Counted from the first letter of the stretch, positions 1 to 6,851 are shown. The stretch: DNA of 11,499 bases from Parcubacteria group bacterium (GCA_943359555.1 CALRHW010000015.1:1-11499), one strand, 5' to 3'. The notes: generated by a model from the letters alone, not told the origin. Program-made: numbers and translations.

Positions 1-10
1 AATCTTTCAC

Positions 11-50
11 AAGTGTTCATAAGTGTTCCATTTTAACATAAAAAGTGTTA
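11..50 (+). repeat. short direct repeats AAGTGTT upstream of tRNA-Glu
   Basis: AAGTGTTC occurs at 11-18 and again at 21-28, exactly 10 bases apart, and AAGTGTT recurs at 43-49, running into the extended -10 motif. A 10-base period puts the first two copies on the same face of the helix. They could be a protein-binding site for the tRNA promoter or the tail of something left of the window. Function is inference. Confidence 0.35.
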
Positions 51-54
51 TATT
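46..54 (+). promoter_or_regulatory. extended -10 promoter of tRNA-Glu
   Basis: TGT-TATATT fits the extended -10 consensus TGnTAnnnT, with the hexamer at 49-54. The mature tRNA begins 12 bases after the hexamer, so the 5' leader would be only about 6 nt. No good -35 box is visible 16-18 bases upstream, as is usual for extended -10 promoters. Assignment is by pattern only. Confidence 0.4.
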
Positions 55-66
55 CTGTAAGTTTAT

Positions 67-138
67 GGCCCTATCGTCTAACGGTTAGGACAGTGCCCTT
101 TCAAGGCGCAAACCCGGGTTCGATTCCCGGTAGGGTCA
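67..138 (+). tRNA. tRNA-Glu (anticodon TTC)
   Basis: A complete cloverleaf can be drawn. The acceptor stem 67-73/131-137 has one G-T pair. The anticodon stem 93-97/105-109 encloses the loop CTTTCAA with anticodon TTC at 100-102. The T arm around 113-130 has a normal TTCGATT loop. The discriminator is A138, followed by CA rather than CCA, so the CCA end must be added enzymatically. This differs from the two minus-strand tRNAs in the window, which encode CCA. It decodes GAA/GAG. Confidence 0.95.
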
Positions 139-208
139 CAAAATGAAACTTCGGATTTAGCCGTATTACCCCTGTGCATAACTCACCGCACTCCCCACCT
201 ATTTGGCG

Positions 209-214
209 TATAAT
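209..214 (+). promoter_or_regulatory. candidate -10 box for the DUF378 gene
   Basis: A perfect TATAAT lies 54 bases before the ATG at 269. No convincing -35 is seen at the right distance. It is bracketed by a short inverted repeat, CCTAT (198-202) and ATAGG (216-220). Transcription from here would give a leader of roughly 45-50 nt. A second TATAAT directly abuts the start codon (263-268) and cannot serve that same ATG. Confidence 0.35.
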
Positions 215-268
215 TATAGGCAAGTACAAAGCGTACAGTAATTTTATTAATAAGTAACAAAATATAAT

Positions 269-493
269 ATGAAAGGACTTCACTCAATCGCGTTTTTGCT
301 CGTTATTATCGGAGGACTAAATTGGGGACTTATGGGTATATTTAATTGGAGTGTTGAAATGGTACTAGGTGCTGGACTATCAAAGATAGTATTTATCCTT
401 GTTGGTCTTTCAGCTCTTTATCTTGTTTTTACACACAAAAAGAGTTGTAAAATGTGTGTCGGTGGCTCATCAACAGATGGAACGATGCAATAA
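269..493 (+). CDS. DUF378 family small membrane protein
   Basis: A 74-residue protein with two predicted membrane helices, about residues 5-25 and 37-55. The first carries the motif GGLNWGLMGIF and the second is SKIVFILVGLSALYLVF. Both are typical of the DUF378 (YuzA-like) family of short bacterial membrane proteins, whose biochemical role is unknown. The tail after helix 2 is short and polar and contains Cys60 and Cys63 as SCKMC, a CxxC that could bind a metal or form a disulfide; that is inference. No clear Shine-Dalgarno lies before the ATG. It appears monocistronic: tRNA-Glu is upstream and a strong terminator follows within 25 bases of the stop. Confidence 0.85.
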   Translation: MKGLHSIAFLLVIIGGLNWGLMGIFNWSVEMVLGAGLSKIVFILVGLSALYLVFTHKKSCKMCVGGSSTDGTMQ

Positions 494-497
494 ATTT

Positions 498-544
498 GCA
501 CTATCTTTTTAGTGCTGAAAAAATCGCCGTCTGGCGGTTTTTTT
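498..544 (+). terminator. rho-independent terminator after the DUF378 gene
   Basis: Two hairpins in tandem. The first is GCACTA (498-503) with TAGTGC (510-515). The second is the terminator proper: CGCC (525-528), loop GTCT, GGCG (533-536), extended outward by one T-G pair and a run of A-T pairs (518-524 with 537-543). It ends in seven T residues. It separates the DUF378 gene from tsaD, so tsaD needs its own promoter. Confidence 0.85.
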
Positions 545-562
545 GTGTAAAAATGCGTGAAG

Positions 563-572
563 TGGTAAGGTG
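563..572 (+). promoter_or_regulatory. start-deciding site of tsaD: ribosome-binding site and/or extended -10
   Basis: TAAGGTG at 566-572 ends 9 bases before the ATG at 582, good spacing for a Shine-Dalgarno (TAAGG is complementary to the 3' end of 16S rRNA). The same bases read as an extended -10 motif, TGG-TAAGGT at 563-571, 10 bases before that ATG. That would match the short-leader promoters of lepA, the glutaredoxin gene and the 81-residue gene. Both readings favour ATG 582 over the GTG at 570. Confidence 0.45.
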
Positions 573-581
573 AAAGAATAT

Positions 582-1790
582 ATGAAAATACTAGGTATAG
601 AAACGAGTTGCGACGAAACAGCGCTTTGTATCACAGAAGGATTTTCTGTGCTTGGCACTTCCCTTTTCTCGCAGGTTAAAATTCACGAAAAATACGGGGG
701 TGTTTTTCCAATGCTTGCAAAAAGAGAACATGCAAAAAATTTAGTGCCACTTTTCAAAAACTTATTAGAAAAAATTGATACGGCAACGCAAACGGAATTC
801 GCTGGAAAAACTAAAACTACAAGAAATCAGCCGGCTGATTTTACAGACGCGCAAAAAGAGTTTCTAGAAAAAATGCTTGAGCGAGAACCCGAGCTTTTGT
901 CGGCGTTTTTAGAATACATACCTACAATAGAAAAACCCAACATTGATGCAATAGCAGTCACATACGGACCTGGTCTTGAGCCTGCACTTTGGGTTGGAAT
1001 TAATTTTGCAAAAGCTCTTGGCTATATTTGGAACATTCCTATTATTCCAATCAATCACATGGAGGGTCATATCGTATCTGTGCTTGCGGGCGCACAAGTC
1101 ACAAAAACAGCGATTACTTTCCCCGCGCTTGCATTGCTCATAAGTGGCGGACACACGGAGCTGGTACATATTTTAGATTGGACAAAATATGAAGTCATAG
1201 GACAGACTCGTGACGACGCAGTCGGAGAAGCGTTTGATAAGGTTGCGCGCATGCTTTCTTTGCCGTATCCGGGCGGGCCACACATTGGAGAACTCGCAGG
1301 AAAAGAACGTAAAGAACGTGCCGAGCAAAATGGTGGCAAAAAAAGTGATGACGATAGTGAAAAAAATCCATTCACTTTCCCTCGCCCGATGATTCATAGC
1401 AACGATTTTGATTTTTCTTTTTCTGGGCTAAAAACTTCAGTACTCTATAAAATAAAAGAACTTGGCGAACTGACACCTAAAATAAAACAACAAATAGCTT
1501 GCGCTTTTGAAGATGCGGTCGTGGAAGTACTTTTAGAAAAAACAAAAAAAGCCATTATAAAATATGGCGCGAAATCGCTCATTGTGGGCGGAGGAGTAAT
1601 AGCAAATACAAAAATTCGTGAGAGTTTTTTGGGACTTAGCGGACTTCAAGTATTTATTCCTGACCTCTCACTCGCTACCGACAATGCTGTGATGATAGCG
1701 ATGGCTGGATATATCAACGCGACAAAAAATCCTTCTGTATTGAAAACTGACCCAAAAACAATCGTCGCACAGGGTAATTTGCGACTTTAA
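582..1790 (+). CDS. tsaD: tRNA N6-adenosine threonylcarbamoyltransferase TsaD
   Basis: TsaD (Kae1/Qri7 family, ASKHA fold) transfers the threonylcarbamoyl group from threonylcarbamoyl-AMP to A37 of ANN-decoding tRNAs in the cytoplasm, working with TsaB and TsaE. I place the start at ATG 582 (402 residues), because the protein then begins MKILGIETSCDETA, the family N-terminus. An in-frame GTG at 570 would add only four residues. Visible motifs: KREHAKN near 48-53; metal-ligand histidines 159 and 163 in NHMEGH; SGGHTE near 188-193; GEAFDKVAR near 215-223; GGGVIAN near 336-342; and Asp367 in ATDNAVMIA. The length exceeds the usual ~340 because of about 45-50 extra charged residues at ~66-115 and a lysine/aspartate-rich stretch at ~240-262. 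TsaB and TsaE are not in the window. The C-terminus GNLRL is duplicated just past the stop. Confidence 0.97.
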   Translation: MKILGIETSCDETALCITEGFSVLGTSLFSQVKIHEKYGGVFPMLAKREHAKNLVPLFKNLLEKIDTATQTEFAGKTKTTRNQPADFTDAQKEFLEKMLEREPELLSAFLEYIPTIEKPNIDAIAVTYGPGLEPALWVGINFAKALGYIWNIPIIPINHMEGHIVSVLAGAQVTKTAITFPALALLISGGHTELVHILDWTKYEVIGQTRDDAVGEAFDKVARMLSLPYPGGPHIGELAGKERKERAEQNGGKKSDDDSEKNPFTFPRPMIHSNDFDFSFSGLKTSVLYKIKELGELTPKIKQQIACAFEDAVVEVLLEKTKKAIIKYGAKSLIVGGGVIANTKIRESFLGLSGLQVFIPDLSLATDNAVMIAMAGYINATKNPSVLKTDPKTIVAQGNLRL

Positions 1791-1808
1791 GGCAACCTGC
1801 GACTCTAA
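1773..1808 (+). repeat. tandem 18-bp duplication of the tsaD C-terminal codons and stop
   Basis: Positions 1773-1790 encode G-N-L-R-L-stop and end tsaD. Positions 1791-1808, in the same frame, again encode G-N-L-R-L-stop. The copies differ at four of 18 bases (1775/1793, 1778/1796, 1779/1797, 1787/1805). Each difference is T in the first copy and C in the second, and each is synonymous. The second stop is a back-up TAA. Confidence 0.8.
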
Positions 1809-1832
1809 AAAATAGCGTTAAAGAGAATGCTA
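1807..1832 (-). terminator. terminator of the minus-strand PGB-like gene
   Basis: On the minus strand, TAGCATT (1832-1826) pairs with AACGCTA (1819-1813) across a 6-base loop, with one G-U pair, and six T residues follow (1812-1807). The stem includes the TAG stop codon of the gene it terminates. The gap between the convergent tsaD and PGB-like genes is only 39 bases, and the T run overlaps the duplicated tsaD tail. Confidence 0.55.
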
Positions 1833-3032
1833 GTCGGTTTTTGAAGCCAAATCTACTTGTTCCTGTTCCAACATTTGAGAAAGGGTGTGATCGTCTTCTG
1901 ACGAAAACTCTGGTACAAACTCTTCTTCTGAAACTGCGTCAAACATCGGCGCGGACGCGTGCATTGGTATTAAAAGCGATGATGGTATTGATGACGGTAT
2001 CTGGGTGGGTTTTTCCTGAGTAGTTTTTTCCTTTTCGTTTGTGAAAATTTTTCTTAAAAACAGCGAACCAAAGATTAAAAATATAATGAAAAAAGGTATC
2101 ACTAAATATTCTCTATTAAATAAAGACGCATAAAGGACAGCTAAAACTGATCCAACTAAAAATACCTGTGTGCGACGTCCGATATATGTTGATATTACGT
2201 TTAAAATAAGTATCACTACTACAAAAAGTACTATTGCTCCAAACGCGTCGTCTCCGTGAGGTACTGAAAATACTCGCTCCACAAAACCTTTGGTTTTTTC
2301 ATCTCCCGTAAACGAGCTGAAAGCGTCAAATATTTTTCTATTTACCACTACATCGTTACTAGTAAGAAGCGGTACTGAATCTAGTGCAGATGAAGTAGTT
2401 GCGGAAAAAATATTCGGTGAAATTTTTTTTAATTCTGATTTTGCGGGTTGTGGTGTTTTTACAACATTTGCTTTTATAACCGTAGGGGCTACTGCTTTAG
2501 TTTTCGTCACATTCGTCACATTTGACGCACTTGATACACTAGCAACAAAAGCTGTCCTGTATGTATTTATTTCTTGATTTTCTGCATCGGTTAGCAAAAT
2601 TTTCGCTCCACAAACAAGCTCATTTATTTTCTTTTTTGTTAAAAGATATACAAAACCCGTCGGCTCAGTGTAGCCCCAAGGTTTTAAAATCTCGGCTGAA
2701 TATTTTATTTGAAATGCCAAAACGGCATTGAGAGTAAGCTGGTCAAAAACTCCAGTAACCACAACATTCTGGAATCCTTCGCGCTCAAGTAAAAACTGCT
2801 GGAGTTTTTTTACTTCGCTTGGATTATTTACTGCACCGATTTTAAGGGAACTTTGTAAATAATTACAATTACCGTCAGACGTGATACTTTGATCAGCTAT
2901 ACTTTCTGTACTAACTGTATTTATAGGAAGTGTCTCTGCGAAAGTAAAACTAAAAGAAAAAATGGTAGATACTAAAAAGACACAGCACAGTGTGTATTTG
3001 CAGATTATTAAAAAATGTCGTCTAAATGTCAT
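1830..3032 (-). CDS. secreted peptidoglycan-binding-like protein with three C-terminal membrane helices
   Basis: 400 residues. The N-terminus (about 1-32) is a signal peptide: basic MTFRRH, a hydrophobic stretch, then TFA-E as a likely cleavage site. Residues about 56-142 form a PG_binding_1-like module starting at Cys56 (NCNYL) and ending at Cys141 (LVCGA), with KKLQQFL, TGVFDQLTLNAVLAFQ and PWGYTEPTGFVY. The two cysteines could form a disulfide. A Ser/Thr/Ala/Lys-rich linker (about 150-225) follows. Three closely spaced hydrophobic helices (about 264-284, 288-305, 309-326) come next, then an acidic tail ending near DDHTLSQMLEQEQ. The module resembles repeats common in surface proteins of Paceibacteria; the ligand is unproven. 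An envelope anchor between cell wall and membrane is a reasonable inference. No Shine-Dalgarno is seen close to the ATG. Confidence 0.75.
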   Translation of the reverse strand: MTFRRHFLIICKYTLCCVFLVSTIFSFSFTFAETLPINTVSTESIADQSITSDGNCNYLQSSLKIGAVNNPSEVKKLQQFLLEREGFQNVVVTGVFDQLTLNAVLAFQIKYSAEILKPWGYTEPTGFVYLLTKKKINELVCGAKILLTDAENQEINTYRTAFVASVSSASNVTNVTKTKAVAPTVIKANVVKTPQPAKSELKKISPNIFSATTSSALDSVPLLTSNDVVVNRKIFDAFSSFTGDEKTKGFVERVFSVPHGDDAFGAIVLFVVVILILNVISTYIGRRTQVFLVGSVLAVLYASLFNREYLVIPFFIIFLIFGSLFLRKIFTNEKEKTTQEKPTQIPSSIPSSLLIPMHASAPMFDAVSEEEFVPEFSSEDDHTLSQMLEQEQVDLASKTD

Positions 3033-3058
3033 ATATTTTTTAATTAGATTACACCTTA

Positions 3059-3087
3059 CTTTTACTTTACTTTTAAATACATGTCAA
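3059..3087 (-). promoter_or_regulatory. promoter of the PGB-like gene
   Basis: On the minus strand a consensus -35 TTGACA (3087-3082) is followed after 17 bases by TAAAAG (3064-3059), a 4-of-6 match to the -10 consensus. The start site would fall near 3052, giving a leader of about 20 nt before the ATG at 3032. An alternative -10, TAATCT, lies nearer the gene. Confidence 0.4.
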
Positions 3088-3100
3088 CGTTTTTTAAAAA

Positions 3101-3129
3101 TTGATCTTTGAAAATTGGCTAATTATATA
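3101..3129 (+). promoter_or_regulatory. candidate distal valS promoter
   Basis: TTGATC (3101-3106), 17 bases, TATATA (3124-3129). Transcription would begin near 3136 and place the 16-bp direct repeats in a leader of about 235 nt ahead of valS. This competes with the proximal extended -10 at 3343-3351; the region is so AT-rich that chance matches are likely. Confidence 0.3.
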
Positions 3130-3147
3130 AATAAAATTGGTTCGGCT

Positions 3148-3183
3148 TTTAAAAATGTCCTTTTGGATTTAAAAATGTCCTTT
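3148..3183 (+). repeat. pair of 16-bp direct repeats, 20-bp period
   Basis: TTTAAAAATGTCCTTT occurs at 3148-3163 and is repeated exactly at 3168-3183. Degenerate copies of the core AAAAATGTC lie at 3246-3254 and at 3011-3019 inside the start of the PGB-like gene. A 20-bp period is about two helical turns, so tandem binding sites for a regulator are possible. AT-rich sequence makes the short outlying copies weak evidence. Confidence 0.6.
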
Positions 3184-3342
3184 AAAATACTAATAGCTAA
3201 AATGGCTTTCTGGGATATTTGTAATCTGTAAGAAATTAAAAAATAAAAAATGTCTTTTATAAAATCTCACAATCCCAAAACAATCTACACAATAAATATA
3301 ATTTTGAGCAACCTCTTAAAAATTATAAAAACAACCGCATTA

Positions 3343-3351
3343 TGCTATTAT
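3343..3351 (+). promoter_or_regulatory. extended -10 promoter close to valS
   Basis: TGC-TATTAT matches TGnTAnnnT; the hexamer (3346-3351) ends 21 bases before the valS ATG at 3373, so the leader would be about 14-15 nt. There is no strong -35. It belongs to the same motif family as those before lepA and the glutaredoxin gene. Confidence 0.4.
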
Positions 3352-3372
3352 TTAAAGAAAGAAATAGTAAAA

Positions 3373-5619
3373 ATGGACAAATTACTGAAACCCTACAATC
3401 CGCAAGAAACCGAGGACAAGATATATAAACTCTGGGAAGATAGTGGTTTTTTCAATCCAGACATCTGTATAAAAAAAGGCGTCACTTCCCCATCTGCCGA
3501 GGCGTTTAGTATAGTCCTTCCTCCACCAAATGTTACAGGGACTCTTCATATTGGTCACGCGATGATGCTTGTAATAGAAGACATTATGGTGCGTTTTCAT
3601 AGAATGCGCGGACATCGCACGCTGTGGATTCCTGGTACAGATCACGCCGCCCTTGCAACTCAATCAAAAGTAGAAGAGATAATGTTTAAAAAAGACGGCA
3701 AAACTCGCCACGACTTCAGCCGAGAAGATTTTCTAAAAGAAGTGGAGAAATTTGCACAAGAAAAACACGACACCATCGTAGGACAAATAAAAAAAATGGG
3801 TTCAAGTACCGACTGGAGTCGCGAAGCCTACACTCTAGATGACGCGCGCAGTCTCGCAGTGCGCACCGCATTTAAAAAAATGTATGATGACAAAATTATT
3901 TATCAAGGTCATCGTATCGTAAATTGGGATGCAAAACTTCAGACGACTGTTTCCGATGACGAAATAGAATGGAAAGAAGAAACGATTCCCTTTTATTATT
4001 TAAAGTACGGACCTTTTGTTATCGGCACATCACGTCCTGAGACAAAATTTGGCGACAAATATGTGGTGATGCATCCTGACGATAAGCGTTACAGCCAACA
4101 TAAACACGGCGACACTTTTGAACTAGAGTGGATAAACGGTCCCATCACCGCGACCGTCATAAAAGACGAAGCAGTAGATATGGAATTTGGTACAGGCGTA
4201 ATGACCATTACTCCTTTTCACGACAACGCTGATTTTGAAATTGCGGAAAGACACTCACTTGATAAAGAACAGATTATTGATTGGAATGGAAAACTTTTAT
4301 CTGTCGCAGGTGATTTTGCAGGACTTCATATAAAAAAAGCGCGACCGCTTATCGTGGCTCGTCTGCAAGAAAAAAATCTTGTAGAAAAAGTGGACGAAAA
4401 ATATACACACAACGTCGCTGTAAATGGTCGTGGTGGTGCAGTGATTGAACCGCAAATAAAAAAGCAGTGGTTTGTAAGCGTTAATAAAAAATTTACACTC
4501 GCCGACTCAAAAATTGCAGGGATAAAAAGTGGTCAAGAAATTACACTTAAAGAATTAATGAAACACGCGGTGGAAAGTCGCCAAATAGAAATAATTCCAG
4601 AGCGTTTTGAGCGCGTTTATTACAACTGGATTGATAATCTGCGCGACTGGTGTATTTCTAGGCAAATTTGGTTTGGACACAGAATCCCCGTCTGGCACAA
4701 GGGAAAAGAGCTCTATTGTGGCCTAGAAGCGCCTTCTAACGCTGATGCGCGAGGCGGCACAAGCGACGGCTGGGAGCAAGATCCTGATACATTAGATACT
4801 TGGTTTTCATCTGGTTTATGGACCTTTTCTACACTCGGTTGGCCAAATGAAACTGCTGATTTCAAAACATATCACCCTACAAATGTGCTTGAAACTGGCT
4901 ACGATATTATTTTCTTTTGGGTAGCTAGAATGATTTTGATGAGTGGATATTTACTTGGTGATGTTCCATTTAAAAAGGTTTATTTGCACGGCTTGGTACT
5001 AGACGCAAAAGGCGCAAAGATGAGTAAGTCTGTCGGCAATATTATTGACCCACTTACGATGATAGAAAAATATGGCACAGATGCGACTCGCCTTTCGCTC
5101 ATCATCGGCACCAGTCCCGGTAACGACAGCAAAATGTCCGAAGATAAAATCCGTGCATACAAAAATTTTGCAAATAAAATATGGAATGCGACGCGTTTTG
5201 TGCTGACAAATTTAGATGGATTTGACCCTGCGATTCCGCCCGACCTTACTGATGACGACAAAAAAGATTTAGTCGAGCTTGAAGATATTACAAAAGAAAT
5301 TACAGAAGACATAGAAAATTATCGCTTTTATCTCGCGGGAGAAAAACTCTACCATTATTTCTGGCATACATTTGCAGATAAAATAATTGAAAAAAATAAA
5401 GCGCGACTTTCTGGTGTGCAGGCGGACGAGGCGGACAAAGCGGAAAAAACCACAGCTGAAAAAGCATCGGCGCAGTACGTCCTTTTCACAATCCTCACCC
5501 GATCCCTCATTTTACTTCACCCATTTATTCCGTTTGTAACAGAAGAAATCTGGTCAATAATGCCGTATAATAAAAACAGTTTACTCATGGTAGAACCATG
5601 GCCGACAAAAGAAAAATAA
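3373..5619 (+). CDS. valS: valine--tRNA ligase (ValRS)
   Basis: A class Ia aminoacyl-tRNA synthetase that charges tRNA-Val in the cytoplasm. The start is ATG 3373 (748 residues), where MDKLLKPYNPQETEDKIYKLWEDSGFF begins the family fold; the in-frame ATG at 3250 would prepend 41 unrelated residues. The nucleotide-binding HIGH motif is at 59-62 within PPPNVTGTLHIGH, and KMSKS is at 549-553. The CP1 editing domain, about 200-350, shows GTSRPET and TGVMTITPFHDNADFE. The WCISRQIWFGHRIPVW block is near 426-441 and DTWFSSGLWTFSTLGWP near 475-491. The anticodon-binding domain spans about 595-735. The protein ends at EPWPTKEK, just after that domain, without the C-terminal coiled-coil arm of the ~880-950-residue enzymes. 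It heads an operon with the PrsW-like and Hsp20 genes. Upstream AAAGAAAG is only a weak ribosome-binding site. Confidence 0.96.
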   Translation: MDKLLKPYNPQETEDKIYKLWEDSGFFNPDICIKKGVTSPSAEAFSIVLPPPNVTGTLHIGHAMMLVIEDIMVRFHRMRGHRTLWIPGTDHAALATQSKVEEIMFKKDGKTRHDFSREDFLKEVEKFAQEKHDTIVGQIKKMGSSTDWSREAYTLDDARSLAVRTAFKKMYDDKIIYQGHRIVNWDAKLQTTVSDDEIEWKEETIPFYYLKYGPFVIGTSRPETKFGDKYVVMHPDDKRYSQHKHGDTFELEWINGPITATVIKDEAVDMEFGTGVMTITPFHDNADFEIAERHSLDKEQIIDWNGKLLSVAGDFAGLHIKKARPLIVARLQEKNLVEKVDEKYTHNVAVNGRGGAVIEPQIKKQWFVSVNKKFTLADSKIAGIKSGQEITLKELMKHAVESRQIEIIPERFERVYYNWIDNLRDWCISRQIWFGHRIPVWHKGKELYCGLEAPSNADARGGTSDGWEQDPDTLDTWFSSGLWTFSTLGWPNETADFKTYHPTNVLETGYDIIFFWVARMILMSGYLLGDVPFKKVYLHGLVLDAKGAKMSKSVGNIIDPLTMIEKYGTDATRLSLIIGTSPGNDSKMSEDKIRAYKNFANKIWNATRFVLTNLDGFDPAIPPDLTDDDKKDLVELEDITKEITEDIENYRFYLAGEKLYHYFWHTFADKIIEKNKARLSGVQADEADKAEKTTAEKASAQYVLFTILTRSLILLHPFIPFVTEEIWSIMPYNKNSLLMVEPWPTKEK

Positions 5620-5634
5620 AATACCCTAAATTAC

Positions 5635-6357
5635 ATGTCTAGTGTATACATACTTATATTTGCATTACTCGCGGGTTTATTGCCAGCAATTTTGTGGTTG
5701 TGGTTTTGGCTTCATGAAGACAGCACCTCACCAGAGCCACGCGGACTTATAGTAAAAACATTTATCGCTGGAATGCTCGTGACACCATTTGTTTTACCTT
5801 TTCAATATTTAGCGCAACAATATTTTGCACAATACACAATTATTCTTCTTCTTTTGTGGGCTATTGTAGAAGAAGTCTTTAAATTTGGAGCCGGTATGCT
5901 TGCGGTTTTTCACAGAAAAGAGGTGGACGAACCAATAGATGTAGTAATATACCTCATCACAGCGGCACTCGGTTTTGTAGCGATGGAAAATATACTTTTT
6001 TTGGTATCGCCGATTATTGAGCACTCTTTAAATGGTGTAGGCGAAGTGGCCAACATAAACAACGTTTTGAGCACTGTTATTACTAGCAATCTACGTTTCA
6101 TTGGTGCAAGCTTGCTACATATCATTACATCGGCAGTTGTGGGTATTTTTATGGCTTTTTATTTTTACAAACAAGCAAAAACACGCCACTTTTATACAAT
6201 CGTGGGTTTAACAGTCGCAGTAGTATTGCATACTATCTTCAATTTCTCTATAATAGATGATGCTGGCAACAACATATTCATAGTATTTTTTATACTTTGG
6301 CTCGCAATAATAGTACTCATGCTATTTTTTGAAAAATTAAAAACATTAAAAAATTAG
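5635..6357 (+). CDS. PrsW family intramembrane metalloprotease
   Basis: A 240-residue polytopic membrane protein with about seven or eight hydrophobic helices. Family signatures are in order: EE at 79-80 with Lys83 (VEEVFKF), Glu118-Asn119 in GFVAMEN, His162 in SLLHIITSAVVG, and His199 with Asn203 in LHTIFNF. These polar residues inside membrane segments are the proposed zinc and catalytic groups of PrsW. In Bacillus, PrsW cleaves the anti-sigma factor RsiW; no anti-sigma factor is visible here, so the substrate is unknown. The N-terminal LHEDSTSPEPRGLI loop is also typical. The gene follows valS by 15 bases and precedes hsp20 by 26, suggesting co-transcription. There is no clear Shine-Dalgarno. 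Confidence 0.88.
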   Translation: MSSVYILIFALLAGLLPAILWLWFWLHEDSTSPEPRGLIVKTFIAGMLVTPFVLPFQYLAQQYFAQYTIILLLLWAIVEEVFKFGAGMLAVFHRKEVDEPIDVVIYLITAALGFVAMENILFLVSPIIEHSLNGVGEVANINNVLSTVITSNLRFIGASLLHIITSAVVGIFMAFYFYKQAKTRHFYTIVGLTVAVVLHTIFNFSIIDDAGNNIFIVFFILWLAIIVLMLFFEKLKTLKN

Positions 6358-6383
6358 TACATTAAAAATAAAGAAAAACCTCA

Positions 6384-6851
6384 ATGAAAAGATCATTTTT
6401 TGAAAGATTAACAGGAGCAGTAAGAGTAGACGAGGATTTTGCTTTGGAAACAAAGGATGTTAAAAAGATTTCTCTTCGTGCAGATGAAGATAAAAAAGAC
6501 TGGAGCGTAGAAGACGCTGAAGGTGAGCTCACAGTAGATGTTTACCAAACACCCACAGACATTTGCATAAAAACAATGGTGGCTGGTGTGCGTCCTGAAG
6601 ATTTAGACATTAGTATTACTCGCGACATGGTAGTGATAAAGGGTAAACGCGAAAGTGAGAGACTTATTCGTGATGAAGACTATTTTCACCAAGAGCTTTA
6701 TTGGGGAAGTTTTTCTCGCACAATAATGCTTCCGCAAGAAGTGTCCATAGATGAAAGTGAAGCAGTAGAAAAACACGGACTACTCATAATCAAACTTCCA
6801 AAACTAGACAAAACAAAGCAGACAAAACTACGCGTGAAGAATAATTCTTAA
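6384..6851 (+). CDS. Hsp20/alpha-crystallin family small heat-shock protein
   Basis: 155 residues. Residues about 47-140 form the alpha-crystallin domain: GELTVDVYQTPTDICIKTMVAGVRP, then DLDISITRDMVVIKGKRE, the ELYWGSFSRTIMLP strand, and the closing HGLLIIKLPK. The C-terminal extension has LRV (149-151), a plausible IxI/V-type anchoring motif for oligomer assembly. The N-terminal arm (1-46) is charged. Small heat-shock proteins bind unfolding proteins without ATP and hold them for refolding. It is the last gene of the valS-prsW-hsp20 run; its position next to a PrsW-like protease suggests a stress role, but no CIRCE-like or other heat-shock operator is visible. A hairpin terminator begins immediately after the stop. 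Confidence 0.93.
   Translation: MKRSFFERLTGAVRVDEDFALETKDVKKISLRADEDKKDWSVEDAEGELTVDVYQTPTDICIKTMVAGVRPEDLDISITRDMVVIKGKRESERLIRDEDYFHQELYWGSFSRTIMLPQEVSIDESEAVEKHGLLIIKLPKLDKTKQTKLRVKNNS

Larger units (their letters stand above)
3033..3372. promoter_or_regulatory. 340-base divergent control region between the PGB-like gene and valS
   Basis: Very AT-rich, with no convincing gene. An open frame runs from ATG 3250 in frame with valS, but its 41 extra residues do not resemble a ValRS N-terminus. The region holds a promoter facing left (3059-3087), two candidate promoters facing right (3101-3129 and 3343-3351) and a pair of 16-bp direct repeats (3148-3183). I see no T-box or riboswitch motif. 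Confidence 0.5.

Noticed and set aside
173..181. DnaA-box-like TGTGCATAA (complement TTATGCACA)
   Set aside because: One copy, one mismatch from the consensus, with no cluster of boxes, no dnaA/dnaN neighbours and no unwinding element. Not an origin.
3250..3372. In-frame N-terminal extension of valS from ATG 3250
   Set aside because: The 41 residues are AT-driven (Ile/Lys/Asn rich), do not resemble a ValRS N-terminus, and the extended -10 at 3343-3351 would lie inside it. ATG 3373 starts the family fold.
3033..3372. T-box or other riboswitch leader before valS
   Set aside because: The T-box consensus core and specifier stem are not visible; the region is AT-rich with only short direct repeats.
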